Positions 39,359 to 50,377 of a stretch of DNA of 64,000 nt are shown here, piece after piece. The DNA comes from Triticum aestivum. Its lineage: Eukaryota > Streptophyta > Magnoliopsida > Poales > Poaceae. The stretch's first letter is position 1, and the number at the start of each line of letters is the position of its first letter. The notes below the pieces were generated by a model, which was not told the origin of the DNA, did not search any database, and saw only the letters and a list, made by a program, of their open reading frames with translations. The stretch covers positions 121,711,116 through 121,775,115 of the forward strand of contig NC_057797.1 of NCBI RefSeq assembly GCF_018294505.1, written 5' to 3'. Made by a program: the position numbers and the translations under genes.

Positions 39359-39396
39359 ATGCTTGGGTACACCTTCTATCCTTTTTCTGTTTACAT
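39359..39396. other. Filler sequence at the Angela 1 deletion junction
   Basis: About 38 bases match neither the expected Angela internal sequence nor the LTR that follows. They replace gag, leader, primer-binding site and the first part of the 5' LTR (roughly 3 kb by comparison with Angela 2). The pattern suggests end-joining repair with inserted filler; the source is unknown. Confidence 0.5.
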
Positions 39397-40533
39397 GGGG
39401 GTGTCACCCCCTCCCTAGTCCAATTCGGACCAGCCCATGAGGGGGCGCGTGGCCTCCCCTTGTGGCCCTTCTCCCCTTTCCACTAAGGCCCATGAAGGCA
39501 CAATACTTCCCTCGGTGAATTCCCGTAACTCTCTGGTACTTCGAAAAATACCCGAACCACTCAGAACCTTTCCGATGTCCGAATATTGCCTTCCAATATA
39601 TCGATATTTACGTCTCGGCCATTTCGAGACTCCTCGTCATGTCCGTGATCTCATCCGGGACTCTGAACAAACTTCGGTCATCAAATCACATAACTCATAA
39701 TACAAATCGTCATCGAACGTTAAGCGTGCGGACCCTATGGGTTCAAGAACTATTTAGACATGACCGAGACACATCTTCGGTCAATAACCAATAGCGGAAC
39801 CTGGATGCTCATATTGGCTCCTACATATTCTATGAAGATCTTTATTGGTTAAACCGCATAACAACATACGTTGTTCCCTTTGTCATCGGTATGTTACTTA
39901 CCCGAGATTCGATCGTCGGTATCATCATACCTAGTTCAATCTCGTTACCGGCAAGTCTCTTTACTCGTTTCGTAACGCATCATCCCGCAACTAACTCATT
40001 AATCACATTGCTTGCAAGGCTGATAGTGATGTGCATTACCGAGCAGGCCCAGAGATACCTCTCCGACAATCGGAGTGACAAATCATAATCTTGATCTATG
40101 CCAACTCAACAAACACCATTGGAGAGCATCTTTATAATCACCTAGTTACGTTGTGATGTTTGATAGCACACTAAGTGTTCCTCCGGTATTCGGGAGTTGC
40201 ATAGTCTCATAGTCATAGGAACGTGTATAAGTCATGAAGAAAGCAATAGCAATAAACTAAACGATCATAGTGCTAAGATAACGGATGGGTCTTGTCCATC
40301 ACATCATTCTATAATGATGTGATCTCGTTCATCAAATGACAACACATGTCTATGGCTAGGAAACTTAACCATCTTTGATTAACGAGCTAGTCAAGTAGAG
40401 GCATACTAGGGACACTTTGTTTGTCTATGTATTCACACATGTACTAAGTTTCCGGTTAATACAATAATAAACATTTATCATGGTATAAGGAAATATAAAT
40501 AACAACTTTATTATTGCCTCTAGGGCATATTTC
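39397..40533 (-). repeat. Truncated 5' LTR of Angela 1
   Basis: It begins mid-LTR and ends GGGCATATTTC, six bases short of, or mutated from, the normal terminus. It shares Angela 1-specific variants with 1-1626. The hairpin is at 40298-40323 (loop CTAT). Its outer end joins the LINE RNase H coding sequence directly. Confidence 0.85.
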
Positions 40534-43352
40534 TAGCATCCACCCATAAGGAAGGGGTGTTTGCACGCCCCCACTGCGCTAGCTCGTGAGCAACTACAAT
40601 TGATTCTCTATTACAGTGCTCAATAGTAACCTTCCCGAACTCTCATAATAACTCTCTACAATTATCTAAAACTGAAGCCGCCACCATAAAATGTCCATCA
40701 TTCAGACGTATAGCATCGACCACAACAGAATTATCCATCCTCACCAAGACATTATTGCACCCCATGCTTTGAAGTAACTTTAACCCTTCAAGTAATGTTG
40801 CCATAGTAGAAGCAGCAATGAAATTACCTCTGTGGTCTCTAACTATCGCCCCACATGACCCCGAATGCAGATCCTCAATAAAAGAAGAATCAACATTTAG
40901 AACTTGTTGCGCTGCCAAAACAATGGGCCATGTGTTCTGTCTAGGTGTAGTAGTTTGTTTCATCGCCGCTCGTGTAAAGTTAAGAGCCAATGCATGGATG
41001 GCCAACATTGATGGCAATGGCGTCTGCACTTTCTCCCCTCTAACTTGTTGTCTACGCTGCCACCACACAAACCAGCTCGTGTAGCTATCAACTTTAGAAG
41101 CTCTATCGAGTCCTCATAATTGTGTTGCATCGATTGAACACACAAAAGAAATTCCAGCACAGCGGAACCCGAGCGATCAACAAGTGAAGCATCCGGTACA
41201 ATCCTCTCAATCCCAAGTGCATCCCAAACTGCCTTTGCTCTCACGCAGTTAAACAACGCATGCTTGATATCTTCTGCTCCCGCTTTGCAAATTGGGCATT
41301 GAGAAATACTACCAATGTGACGGTTTGCAAGAACGAAAAAATAGGGAATAACATTATGTAGACATCTCCATAGAAAGATCTTAATATTTTCCGGCAGTTT
41401 TAGACTCCAAATTTTCCTCCATACCGGGTGCAACCGAGAAGCACCATGGTGACTCATACTAGTGCTATCATTGTATGTATCCTCCCATTCTTTATAGTAT
41501 GCCGAACGTACTGAGAAAATTCCACTTTTCGTAAGATGACATGCAATGTAAATCCTCCATTACCTGATTGCGGAATCTACAGAATACGCTCTGCATCAAT
41601 ATGCCAAAAGGTGTCCCAGTTAGTTGTTTATTCCACTCCCTCGTAACAGGGTCTATAAGATCATTCACTCTTAACAATACTTGATTACCCCTTACTGTCA
41701 CCACTTTCTTTGATGCACTGCTTGGGATCCAACAATCACTCTAAATAACTAGTTTTGCACCATCTCCTACTCTCCACATGCAGCCCTTCTTGAAGGTTTG
41801 GATCCCTGTCCATATACTCTGCCATACATACGATGACCCTTTTTAATTCACGGTTAAGAATATCCCCATTGGGGTAATATCTAGCTCTCAACACTCTGGC
41901 ACACAATGACTCATTGTTCTCAATCAACCTACAACACTGTTTTGCCAACATCGCCAAAATTAAAACTGTGAACGTCACGGAAACCCATACCACCTTGCTC
42001 CTTTGGCACACACATTTTCCACCATACAAACCAATGCATCCTGTGTTGGTCATCCTCGTCACCCCACCAATATTGTGACATTGCATCAGTGATCCCCTTA
42101 CAAATTTTCTTTGGGAATTTAAACACACTCATCGCGTATGTAGGAATGGCTTGGGCCACCTCTTTCAGTAAGGCCTCCTTACCTCCAAAGGAGAGGGTTA
42201 TCTCTTTCCATCCATTCACCAATTTCTGGATCCTCTCTATTAAGTGTTTGAAGCAATTAAACCGGTCAACACCAATCATAGAGGGAAGCCCCAAATATTT
42301 ATCCGACAGTGATTCCGTCATAATATGCAGTATTTGACATATCTCAGCTTTAACCTCCACATCAGTATTGGGACTAAAAAGATAGAACATTTGGCCTTGC
42401 TTACCAATTGTTCGGAGGCCGAACAATACTCATCCAAGATCGTTCTCAATGTCTGGGCATTTAACTGATCTGCTTTCATCAATATAAGTGAATCATTAGC
42501 GAACAATAAATGAGAAATTCTGGGAGAGTCACGACAGACCTGAACACCCTTTAAATTACCAGCCGCCTCCTCATGGGGCACAGATAGGCCTTCCGCACAT
42601 AGCAGAAATAGATAGGGATACAGGGGACCCCCCTACCTAAGACCTCTTGTTAGGGAGAATGGTAAAGTTTCATTAGAATTAAACCTCACTTTGTATTCAA
42701 CGGAAGTGGTGCATGCTATGACCAGCTAATCCATCTCTGATCAAAACCAAGCTTCCCTAGGATTGCTTTCAAAAAGACTCATTGAAATCTATCATACGCC
42801 TTATGCATATCCAGTTTTATCGCGCATGTGCCCACTTTTCCTGTCTTTCTTTTCTTCATTGTGTGTAAACACTCATATGCAACAATTACATTATCAGTGA
42901 TGTTGGAGTATAATGTCCGATCCTCTCCCATAGATCGGACTTTGGGAGCAACTGGCTGGAGCATGAATTCAATATGGTATCAGAGTCACAAGGTCTCGGG
43001 ATCAAATCCTAGTCAACACACTATTTAATATAAAAATAGTTGCAATGTAATCTCAATCCCACGTCTAAGGTCTTCTTGTACGTCCATGGCCTAGACGTGA
43101 GGAGGAATGTTGAAATATATTGCCCACCTCTCTTCATTAGTTTGAACTTTTGAGAAACTTGGCTAGCGCATCAGTTTAATAAGTGATAATCCGGTCGGGG
43201 ACAAAGGCACTCTGCATCTCACTAATTATATTAGGCAATAACAGTTTCAGTCTTGCTGCCAACATTTTAGATATTACCTTATAGACAACGGTGCAAAGAC
43301 CTATTGGGTGAAACGGAGTTACCTTCTCTGGATTGTCAATTTTGGGTATAAG
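40534..43352 (-). pseudogene. LINE ORF2 pseudogene: reverse transcriptase, zf-RVT and RNase H (main part)
   Basis: From the C-terminal side: an RNase H domain of the plant LINE type (40534-41068; NVDSSF, GAIVRDHRGNF, VRMDNSVVVDAI; TGA at 40643-40645 in mid-domain), and a zinc-binding RT-associated domain (41100-41457; CPICKAGAEDIKHALFNC). Then come the RT thumb and connection (41929-42426; YLGLPSMIG, WKEITLSFGGKEALLKEV), the catalytic loop FANDSL (Asn codon at 42495-42497 where Asp is expected), and motif [10 protein letters not shown] near 42780-42810. Bases 43187-43352 encode KVISKMLAARLK and QSAFVPDR. Many stops and shifts. A miniature LTR element splits it at 42901-43181, and a copia element at 43353 separates it from 52106-52422. 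Confidence 0.88.
42901..43181 (+). mobile_element. Miniature LTR retrotransposon (SMART/TRIM-like), 281 bp
   Basis: Two terminal repeats of exactly 74 bp lie at 42901-42974 (TGTTGGAGTATAATG to ATTCAATA) and 43108-43181 (TGTTGAAATATATTG to GTTTAATA). They align without gaps at 48 of 74 positions, with many of the differences being transitions. TGGTATCAGAGTC directly after the first repeat (42975-42987) is a primer-binding site, and GAGGAGGAA (43099-43107) directly before the second is a polypurine tract. The flanks AGTGA (42896-42900 and 43182-43186) are identical. Removing the insert rejoins the LINE RT reading from FVPDR to TDNVIV. It has no coding capacity. The size resembles the SMART elements described in grasses; family identity is not established. 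Confidence 0.8.
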
Positions 43353-45081
43353 TGTTGGGGAACGTTGCAGAAAACAAAAATTTTCCTACGGTTTCACCAA
43401 GATCCATCTATGAGTTCATCTAGCAACGAGTGATCGGATTGCATCTACATACCTTTGTAGATCACGCGCGCAAGCGTTCAAAGAACGGGGATGAGGAAGG
43501 CGTACTCGACGTGATCCAAATCACCGGAGATCCTAGCGCCGAACGGACGGCACCTCCGCGTTCAACACACGTATGGTCAGCATGAAGTCTCCTCCTTCTT
43601 GATCCAGCAAGGGGAAGGAGAGGTTGAGGAAGATGGCTCCAGCAGCAGCACGACGGCGTGGTGGTGATGGAGCTGCAGTACTCCGGCAAGGCTTCGCCAA
43701 GCTCTATGGAGGAGGAGGATGTGTTGGAGAGGGAGAGGGAGGCACCAAAGGCGTGGGTTGAGAGGCCCTCCTTCCCCCACTATATATAGGGAGCCTAGGG
43801 GGGGTGCCGGCCCTAGGAGATGCAATCTCCTAGGGGGGCGGCGGCCAAGGGAGGAATCCCTCCTCCCCAAGGCACCTAGGAGGTGCCTTCCCCTTTTAGG
43901 ACTCTTCCTTTCCTTATCTCTTGGCGCATGGGCCTCTTGGGGCTGGTGCCCTTGGCCCATGTAGGCCAAGGCGCACACCCCTACAGCCCATGTGGCCCCC
44001 CGGGGCAGGTGGCCCCACCCAGTGGACCCCCGGGACCCTTCCGGTGGTCCCGGTACAATACCGGTGACCCCGAAACTTGTCCCGACAGCCGAAATAGCAC
44101 TTCCTATATATAATTCTTTACCTCCGGACCATTCCGGAACTCCTCGTGACGTCCGGGATCTCATCCGGGACTCCGAACAACATTCGGGTTACTGCATATA
44201 CATATCCCTACAACCCTAGCGTCACCGAACCTTAAGTGTGTAGACCCTACGGGTTCGGGAGACATGTAGACATGACCGAGATTGCTCTCCGGTCAATAAC
44301 CAACAGCGGGATCTGGATACCCATGTTGGCTCCCACATGCTCCTCGATGATCTCATCGGATGAACCACGATGTCGAGGATTCAAGCAACCCCGTATACAA
44401 TTCCCTTTGTCAATCGGTATGCTACTTGCCCGAGATTCGATCGTCGGTATCCCAATACCTCGTTCAATATCGTTACCGGCAAGTCACTTTACTCGTACCG
44501 TAATGCATGATCCCGTGACCAGACACTTGGTCACTTTGAGCTCATAATGAGTATGCATTACCGAGTGGGCCCAGTGATACCTCTCCGTCATACGGAGTGA
44601 CAAATCCCAGTCTTGATCCGTGTCAACCCAACAGACACTTTCAGAGATACCCGTAGTATACCTTTATAGTCACCCAGTTACGTTGTGACGTTTGGTACAC
44701 CCAAAGCACTCCTACGGTATCCGGGAGTTACACGATCTCATGGTCTAAGGAAAAGATACTTGACATTGGAAAAACTCTAGCAAACGAACTATACGATCTT
44801 ATGCTATGTTTAGGATTGGGTCTTGTCCATCACATCATTCTCCTAATGATGTGATCTCATTATCAATGACATCCAATGTCCATAGTCAGGAAACCATGAC
44901 TATCTGTTGATCAACGAGCTAGTCAACTAGAGGCTCACTAGGGACATGTTGGTGTCTATTATTCACACATGTATTACGATTTCCGGATAACACAATTATA
45001 GCATGAATAAAGACAATTATCATGAACAAGGAAATATAATAATAATGCTTTTATTATTGCCTCTAGGGCATATTTCCAACA
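43353..45081 (-). repeat. BARE/WIS 3' LTR (1729 bp)
   Basis: It starts TGTTGGGGAACGTTG and ends GGGCATATTTCCAACA. The TATA region reads TATATATAGG at 43781-43790. The hairpin is at 44829-44855 (loop CTCCT). The polypurine tract (complement, GTCTCCCTCTTGCAC) follows at 45082. Confidence 0.95.
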
Positions 45082-45113
45082 GTCTCCCTCTTGCACTAGA
45101 GTCAATAATCTAG

Positions 45114-48100
45114 TTACATTGTGATGAATCGAACACCCATGGAATTCTGGTGTTGATCATGTTTTGCTCTAGGGAGAGGTTTAGTCAACGGATCTGCTAC
45201 ATTCAGGTCCGTATGTACTTTACAAATATCTATGTCTCCATCTTGAACATTTTCACGAATGGAGTTGAAGCGACGCTTGATGTGCCTTGTCTTCTTGTGA
45301 AACCTGGGCTCCTTGGCAAGAGCAATAGCTCCAGTGTTGTCACAGAAGAGCTTGATCGGCCCCGACGCATTGGGTATGACTCCTAGGTCGGTGATGAACT
45401 CCTTCACCCAAATTGCTTCATGCGCTGCCTCCGAGGCTGCCATGTACTCCACTTCACATGTAGATCCCGCCACGACGCTCTGCTTGCAACTGCACCAGCT
45501 TACTGCCCCACCATTCAAAATATACACGTATCCGGTTTGTGACTTAGAGTCATCCAGATCTGTGTCGAAGCTAGCATCGACGTAACCTTTTACGACGAGC
45601 TCTTCGTCACCTCCATAAACGAGAAACATTTCCTTAGTCCTTTTCAGGTACTTCAGGATATTCTTGACCGCTGTCCAGTGTTCCTTCCTGGGATTACTTT
45701 GGTACGTTCCTACCAAACTTACGGCAAGGTTTACATCAGGTCTGGTACACAGCATGGCATACATAATAGAACCTATGGCTGAGGCATATGGGATGACACT
45801 CATCTCTTCTACATCTTCTGCCGTGGTCGGACATTGAGCTGAGCTCAATTTCACACCTTGCAACACAGGCAAGAACCCCTTCTTAGACTGATCCATATTG
45901 AACTTCTTCAATATCTTATCAAGGTATGTGCTTTGTGAAAGACCTATGAGGCGTCTTGATCTATCTCTGTAGATCTTGATGCCTAATATATAAGCAGCTT
46001 CTCCAAGGTCCTTCATTGAAAAACTCTTATTCAAGTAGGCCTTAATGCTGTCCAAAAGCTCTATATCATTTCCCATCAAAAGTATGTCATCTACATATAA
46101 TATGAGAAATGCTACAGAGCTCCCACTCACTTTCTTGTAAACGCAGGCTTCTCCATAAGTCTGCATAAACCCAAACGCTTTGATCATCTCATCAAAGCGA
46201 ATGTTCCAACTCCGAGATGCTTGCACCAGCCCATAAATCGAGCGTTGGAGCTTGCACACCTTGTTAGCATTCTTAGGATCGACAAAACCTTCTGGCTGCA
46301 TCATATACAATTCTTCCTTAAGGAAACCATTAAGGAATGCCGTTTTGACGTCCATTTGCCATATCTCATAATCATAGAATGCGGCAATTGCTAACATGAT
46401 TCGGACGGACTTTAGCTTCGCTACCGGTGAGAAAGTCTCATCGTAGTCAACCCCTTGAACTTGTCGATAACCCTTAGCGACAAGCCGAGCTTTATAGATG
46501 GTCACATTACCATCCGCGTCTGTCTTCTTCTTAAAGATCCGTTTATTTTCTATGGCTCGCCGCTCAACAGGCAAGTCAGTCAAAGTCCATACTTTGTTTT
46601 CATACATGGATCCTATCTCGGATTTCATGGCTTCTAGCCATTTGTCGGAATCCGGGCCCGCCATCGCTTCTTCATAGTTCGAAGGTTCACCGTTGTCTAA
46701 CAACATGACTTCCAAGACAGGGTTGCCGTACCACTCTGGTGCGGAACGTGTCCTTGTGGACCTACGAAGTTCAGTAGCAACTTGATCTGAAGTTTCATGA
46801 TCATCATCATTAACTTCCTCTCTAGTCGGTGCAGGCACCTCAGGAACATTTTCTTGAGTTGCGCCATTTTCCGGTTCAAGAGGTAATACTTCATCAAGTT
46901 CTACTTTCCTCCCACTTACTTCTTTCGAGAGAAACTCCTCTAGAAAGGATCCATTCTTGGCAACAAAGGTCTTGCCTTCGGATCTGAGGTAGAAGGTATA
47001 CCCAATAGTTTCTTTAGGGTATCCTATGAAGACGCATTTTTCCGACTTGGGTTCGAGCTTTTCAAGTTGAAGTTTCTTGACATAAGCATCGCATCCCCAA
47101 ACTTTCAGAAACAACAGCTTAGGTTTCTTCCCAAACCATAATTCATACGGTGTCGTCTCAACGGATTTCAACGGAGCCCTATTTAAAGTGAATGTGGCAG
47201 TCTCTAAAGCATACCCCCAAAAAGATAGCGGTAAATCGGCAAGAGACATCATAGATCGCACCATATCTAATAGAGTGCGATTACGATGTTCGGACACACC
47301 ATTACACTAAGGTGTTCCAGGCGGCGTGAGCTGTGAAACTATTCCACATTTTCTTAAGTGTGTGCCAAACTCATGACTCCAGTATTCTCCTCCACGATCT
47401 GATCGCGGGAACTTGATTTTCCTGTCACGTTGATTCTCAACCTCACTCTGAAATTCCTTGAACTTTTCAAAGGTCTCAGACTTGTGTTTCATTAAGTAGA
47501 CATACCCATATCTACTCAAGTCATCAGTGAGGGTGAGAACATAACGATAGCCATCGCGAGCCTCAACACTCATTGGACTGCACACATCAGTATGTATGAT
47601 TTCCAATAAGTTGGTTGCTCGCTCCATTGTTCCTGAGAACGGAGTCTTGGTCATTTTACCCATGAGGCATGGTTCGCACGTGTCAAATGATTCGTAATCA
47701 AGAGACTCTAAAAGTCCATCAGCATGGAGCTTCTTCATGCGTTTGACACCTATGTGACCAAGGCGGCAGTGCCACAAGTATGTGGGACTATCATTATCAA
47801 TCTTACATCTTTTGGTACTCACACTATGAACATGTGTAGCATTACGCTCGAGATTCATTAAAAATAAACCATTCACCATCGGAGCATGACCATAAAACAT
47901 ATCTCTCATATAAATAGAACAACCATTATTCTCGGATTTAAATGAGTAGCCATCTCGAATTAAACGAGATCCTGATACAATGTTCATGCTCAAACTTGGC
48001 ACTAAATAACAATTATTGAGGTTCAAAACTAATCGCGTAGGTAAATGTAGAGGTAGCGTGCCGACGGTGATCACATTGACCTTGGAACCATTCCCGACGC

Positions 48101-49088
48101 GCATCGTCACCTCGTCCTTCGCCAGTCTCCGCTTATTCCGCAGCTCCTGCTTTGAGTTACAAATGTGAGCAACTGCACCGGTATCAAATACCCAGGAGCT
48201 ACTACAAGTACTGGTAAGGTACACATCAATTACATGTATATCACATATACCTTTCATTTTACCGGCCTTCTTGTCTGCTAAGTATTTGGGGCAGTTCCGC
48301 TTCCAGTGACCACTTTCCTTGCAATAAAAGCACTCAGTCTCGGGCTTGGGTCCATTATTTGGCTTCTTCCCGGCAGCTTGCTTGCCGGGCGCGGCAACTC
48401 CCTTGCCGTCCTTCTTGAAGGTTTTCTTACCCTTGCCTTTCTTGAACTTAGTGGTTTTATTCACCATCAACACTTGATGTTCCTTTTTGACTTCTACCTC
48501 TGCTGATTTCAGCATTGCAAATACTTCAGGAATGGTCTTTTCCATCCCCTGCATATTGAAGTTCATCACAAAGCTCTTGTAGCTCGGTGGAAGCGACTGA
48601 AGGATTCTGTCAATGACCGCATCATCCGGGAGATTAACTCCCAGCTGAGTCAAGCGGTTATGTAACCTAGACATTGTGAGTATGTGCTCACTGACAGAAC
48701 TATTTTCCTCCATCTTACAGCTGAAGAATTTGTCGGAGACTTCATATCTCTCGACCCGGGCATGAGCTTGGAAAACCATTTTCAGCTCTTCGAACATCTC
48801 ATATGCTCTGTGTCTCTCAAAACGCTTTTGGAGCCCCGGCTCTAAGCTGTAAAGCATGCCGCACTAAACGAGGGAGTAGTCATTGGTACGTGCCTGCCAA
48901 GCGTTCATAATGTCTTATTCTGCAGGGAGAACAGGTGCGTCACCCAGCGGTGCTTGTAGGACATAATCTTTCTAGGCAGCTATGAGGATGATCCTCAGGT
49001 TCCAGACCCAGTCCGTGTAGTTGCTGCCATCGTCTTTCAGCTTGGTTTTCTCTAGGAACGCGTTGAAGTTGAGGACTACGTTGGCCAT
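45114..49088 (-). pseudogene. BARE/WIS gag-pol polyprotein, four nonsense codons, no frameshift
   Basis: A single minus-strand frame of 1325 codons runs from ATG at 49088 to the stop at 45114-45116. Domains in order: gag; CCHC knuckle CFYCKESGHWKRNC (about 48290-48335); protease DTGAVAH; GAG-pre-integrase (LWHCRLGHIGVKRM); integrase (HTDVCSP, RSDRGGEY, NGVSEHRNRTLLD); RT ([19 protein letters not shown]); RNase H (YVDASFDTD, SKSQTGYVY, CEVEYMAASEA). In-frame stops are TAG 48972-48974, TAA 48915-48917, TAG 48864-48866 and TAG 47307-47309. The first three truncate gag; the fourth lies in the integrase. All are consistent with C-to-T change at glutamine codons. Translation would stop after 38 codons, so this copy is not autonomous as read. 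Confidence 0.95.
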
Positions 49089-50363
49089 TTGATCTACAAG
49101 ACATATTATAAATATTTTAGACTAAGTTCATGATAATTAAGTTCATCTAATCAATGAACTCCCACTTAGATAGACATCCCTCCTGTAATCTAAGTATAAC
49201 ATGATCCGAGTTAACTAGGCCGTGTCCGATCATCACGTGAGATGGACTAGTCAACATCGGTGAACATCTTCATGTTGATCGTATCTTCTATACGACTCAT
49301 GCTCGACCTTTCGGTCTTCTGTGTTACGAGGCCATGTCTGTACATGCTAGGCTCATCAAGTCAACCTAAGTGTTTGCATGTGTAAATCTGTCTTACACCC
49401 ATTGTATGTGAACGTTAGAATCTATCACACCCGATCATCACGTGGTGCTTCGAAACAACGAAATGTCGCAATGGTGCACAGTTAGGGGGAACACTTTCTT
49501 GAAATTATTATGAGGGATCATCTTATTTACTACCGTCGTTCTAAGTAAACAAGATGCAAAAACATGATAAACATCACATGCAATCAAATAATAATAGTGA
49601 CATGATATGGCCAATATCACATAGCTCCTTTGATCTCCATCTTGGGGCTCCATGATCATCTTGTCACCGGCATGACACCATGATCTCCATCATCATGATC
49701 TCCATCATCGTGTCTCCATGAAGTTGCTCGCCAACTATTACTTCTACTACTATGGCTAACGCGTTTAGCAATAAAGTAAAGTAATTTACATGGCGTTTCT
49801 CAATGACACGCAGGTCATACAAAAAATAAAGACAACTCCTATGGCTCCTGCCGGTTGTCATACTCATTGACATGCAAGTCGTGATTCCTATTACAATAGC
49901 ATGAACATCTCATACATCACATATATATCATTCATCATTCATCACAACTTTGGCCATATCATATCACAAAGCACTTGCTGCAAAAACAAGTTAGACGTCC
50001 TCTAATTGTTGTTGCAAGTTTTACGTGGCTGATATAGGGTTCTAGCAAGAACGTTTTCTTACCTACGTGAAAGCCACAACGTGATTTGTCAACTTCTATT
50101 TACCCTTCATAAGGACCCTTTTCATCGAATCTGCTCCAACTAAAGTGGGAGAGACAGACACCCGCCAGCCACCTTATGCAACTTGTGCATGTTAGTCGGT
50201 GGAACCGGTCTCACGTAAGCGTACGTGTAAGGTTGGTCCGGGCCGCTTCATCCCACAATACCGTTGAAGCAAGATAAGACTAGTAGCGGCAAGAAAGTTG
50301 ACAACATCAACGCCCACAACAAATTTGTGTTCTACTCGTGCAAGAGAACTACGCATAGACCTA
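49089..50363 (-). other. BARE/WIS untranslated leader
   Basis: 1.27 kb lies between the primer-binding site and gag. An ATGATCTCCATC-type repeat is at about 49680-49715. No coding motif. The leader of BARE-type elements is known to carry packaging signals; I cannot locate one by eye. Confidence 0.6.
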
Positions 50364-50376
50364 GCTCGTGATGCCA
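50364..50376 (-). other. Primer-binding site of the BARE/WIS element
   Basis: In element sense it reads TGGCATCACGAGC, one base from the 5' LTR. It is a diverged complement of initiator methionine tRNA. Confidence 0.75.
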
Positions 50377-50377
50377 C

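Larger units (their letters stand above)
1..40533 (-). mobile_element. Angela-like Ty1/copia retrotransposon (Angela 1), host of three nested elements
   Basis: The element reads on the minus strand. Its 3' LTR is at 1-1626 (outer part lost off the window edge) and a truncated 5' LTR is at about 39397-40533. The coding remnants fall in order at 1782-2062, 14118-14736, 29151-30202 and 38697-39358. Removing gypsy 1, gypsy 2 and Angela 2 makes these remnants collinear: RNase H, reverse transcriptase, integrase, GAG-pre-integrase. The two LTRs share variants that Angela 2 lacks, for example AACAAACTTCGGTCATC against AACAACCTTCGGTACATC, so they belong together across 38 kb. Gag, primer-binding site and the start of the 5' LTR are deleted. 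The outer end (GCATATTTCTAGCA where GCATATTTCCTTCA is expected) is damaged, so no TSD can be given. Confidence 0.85.
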
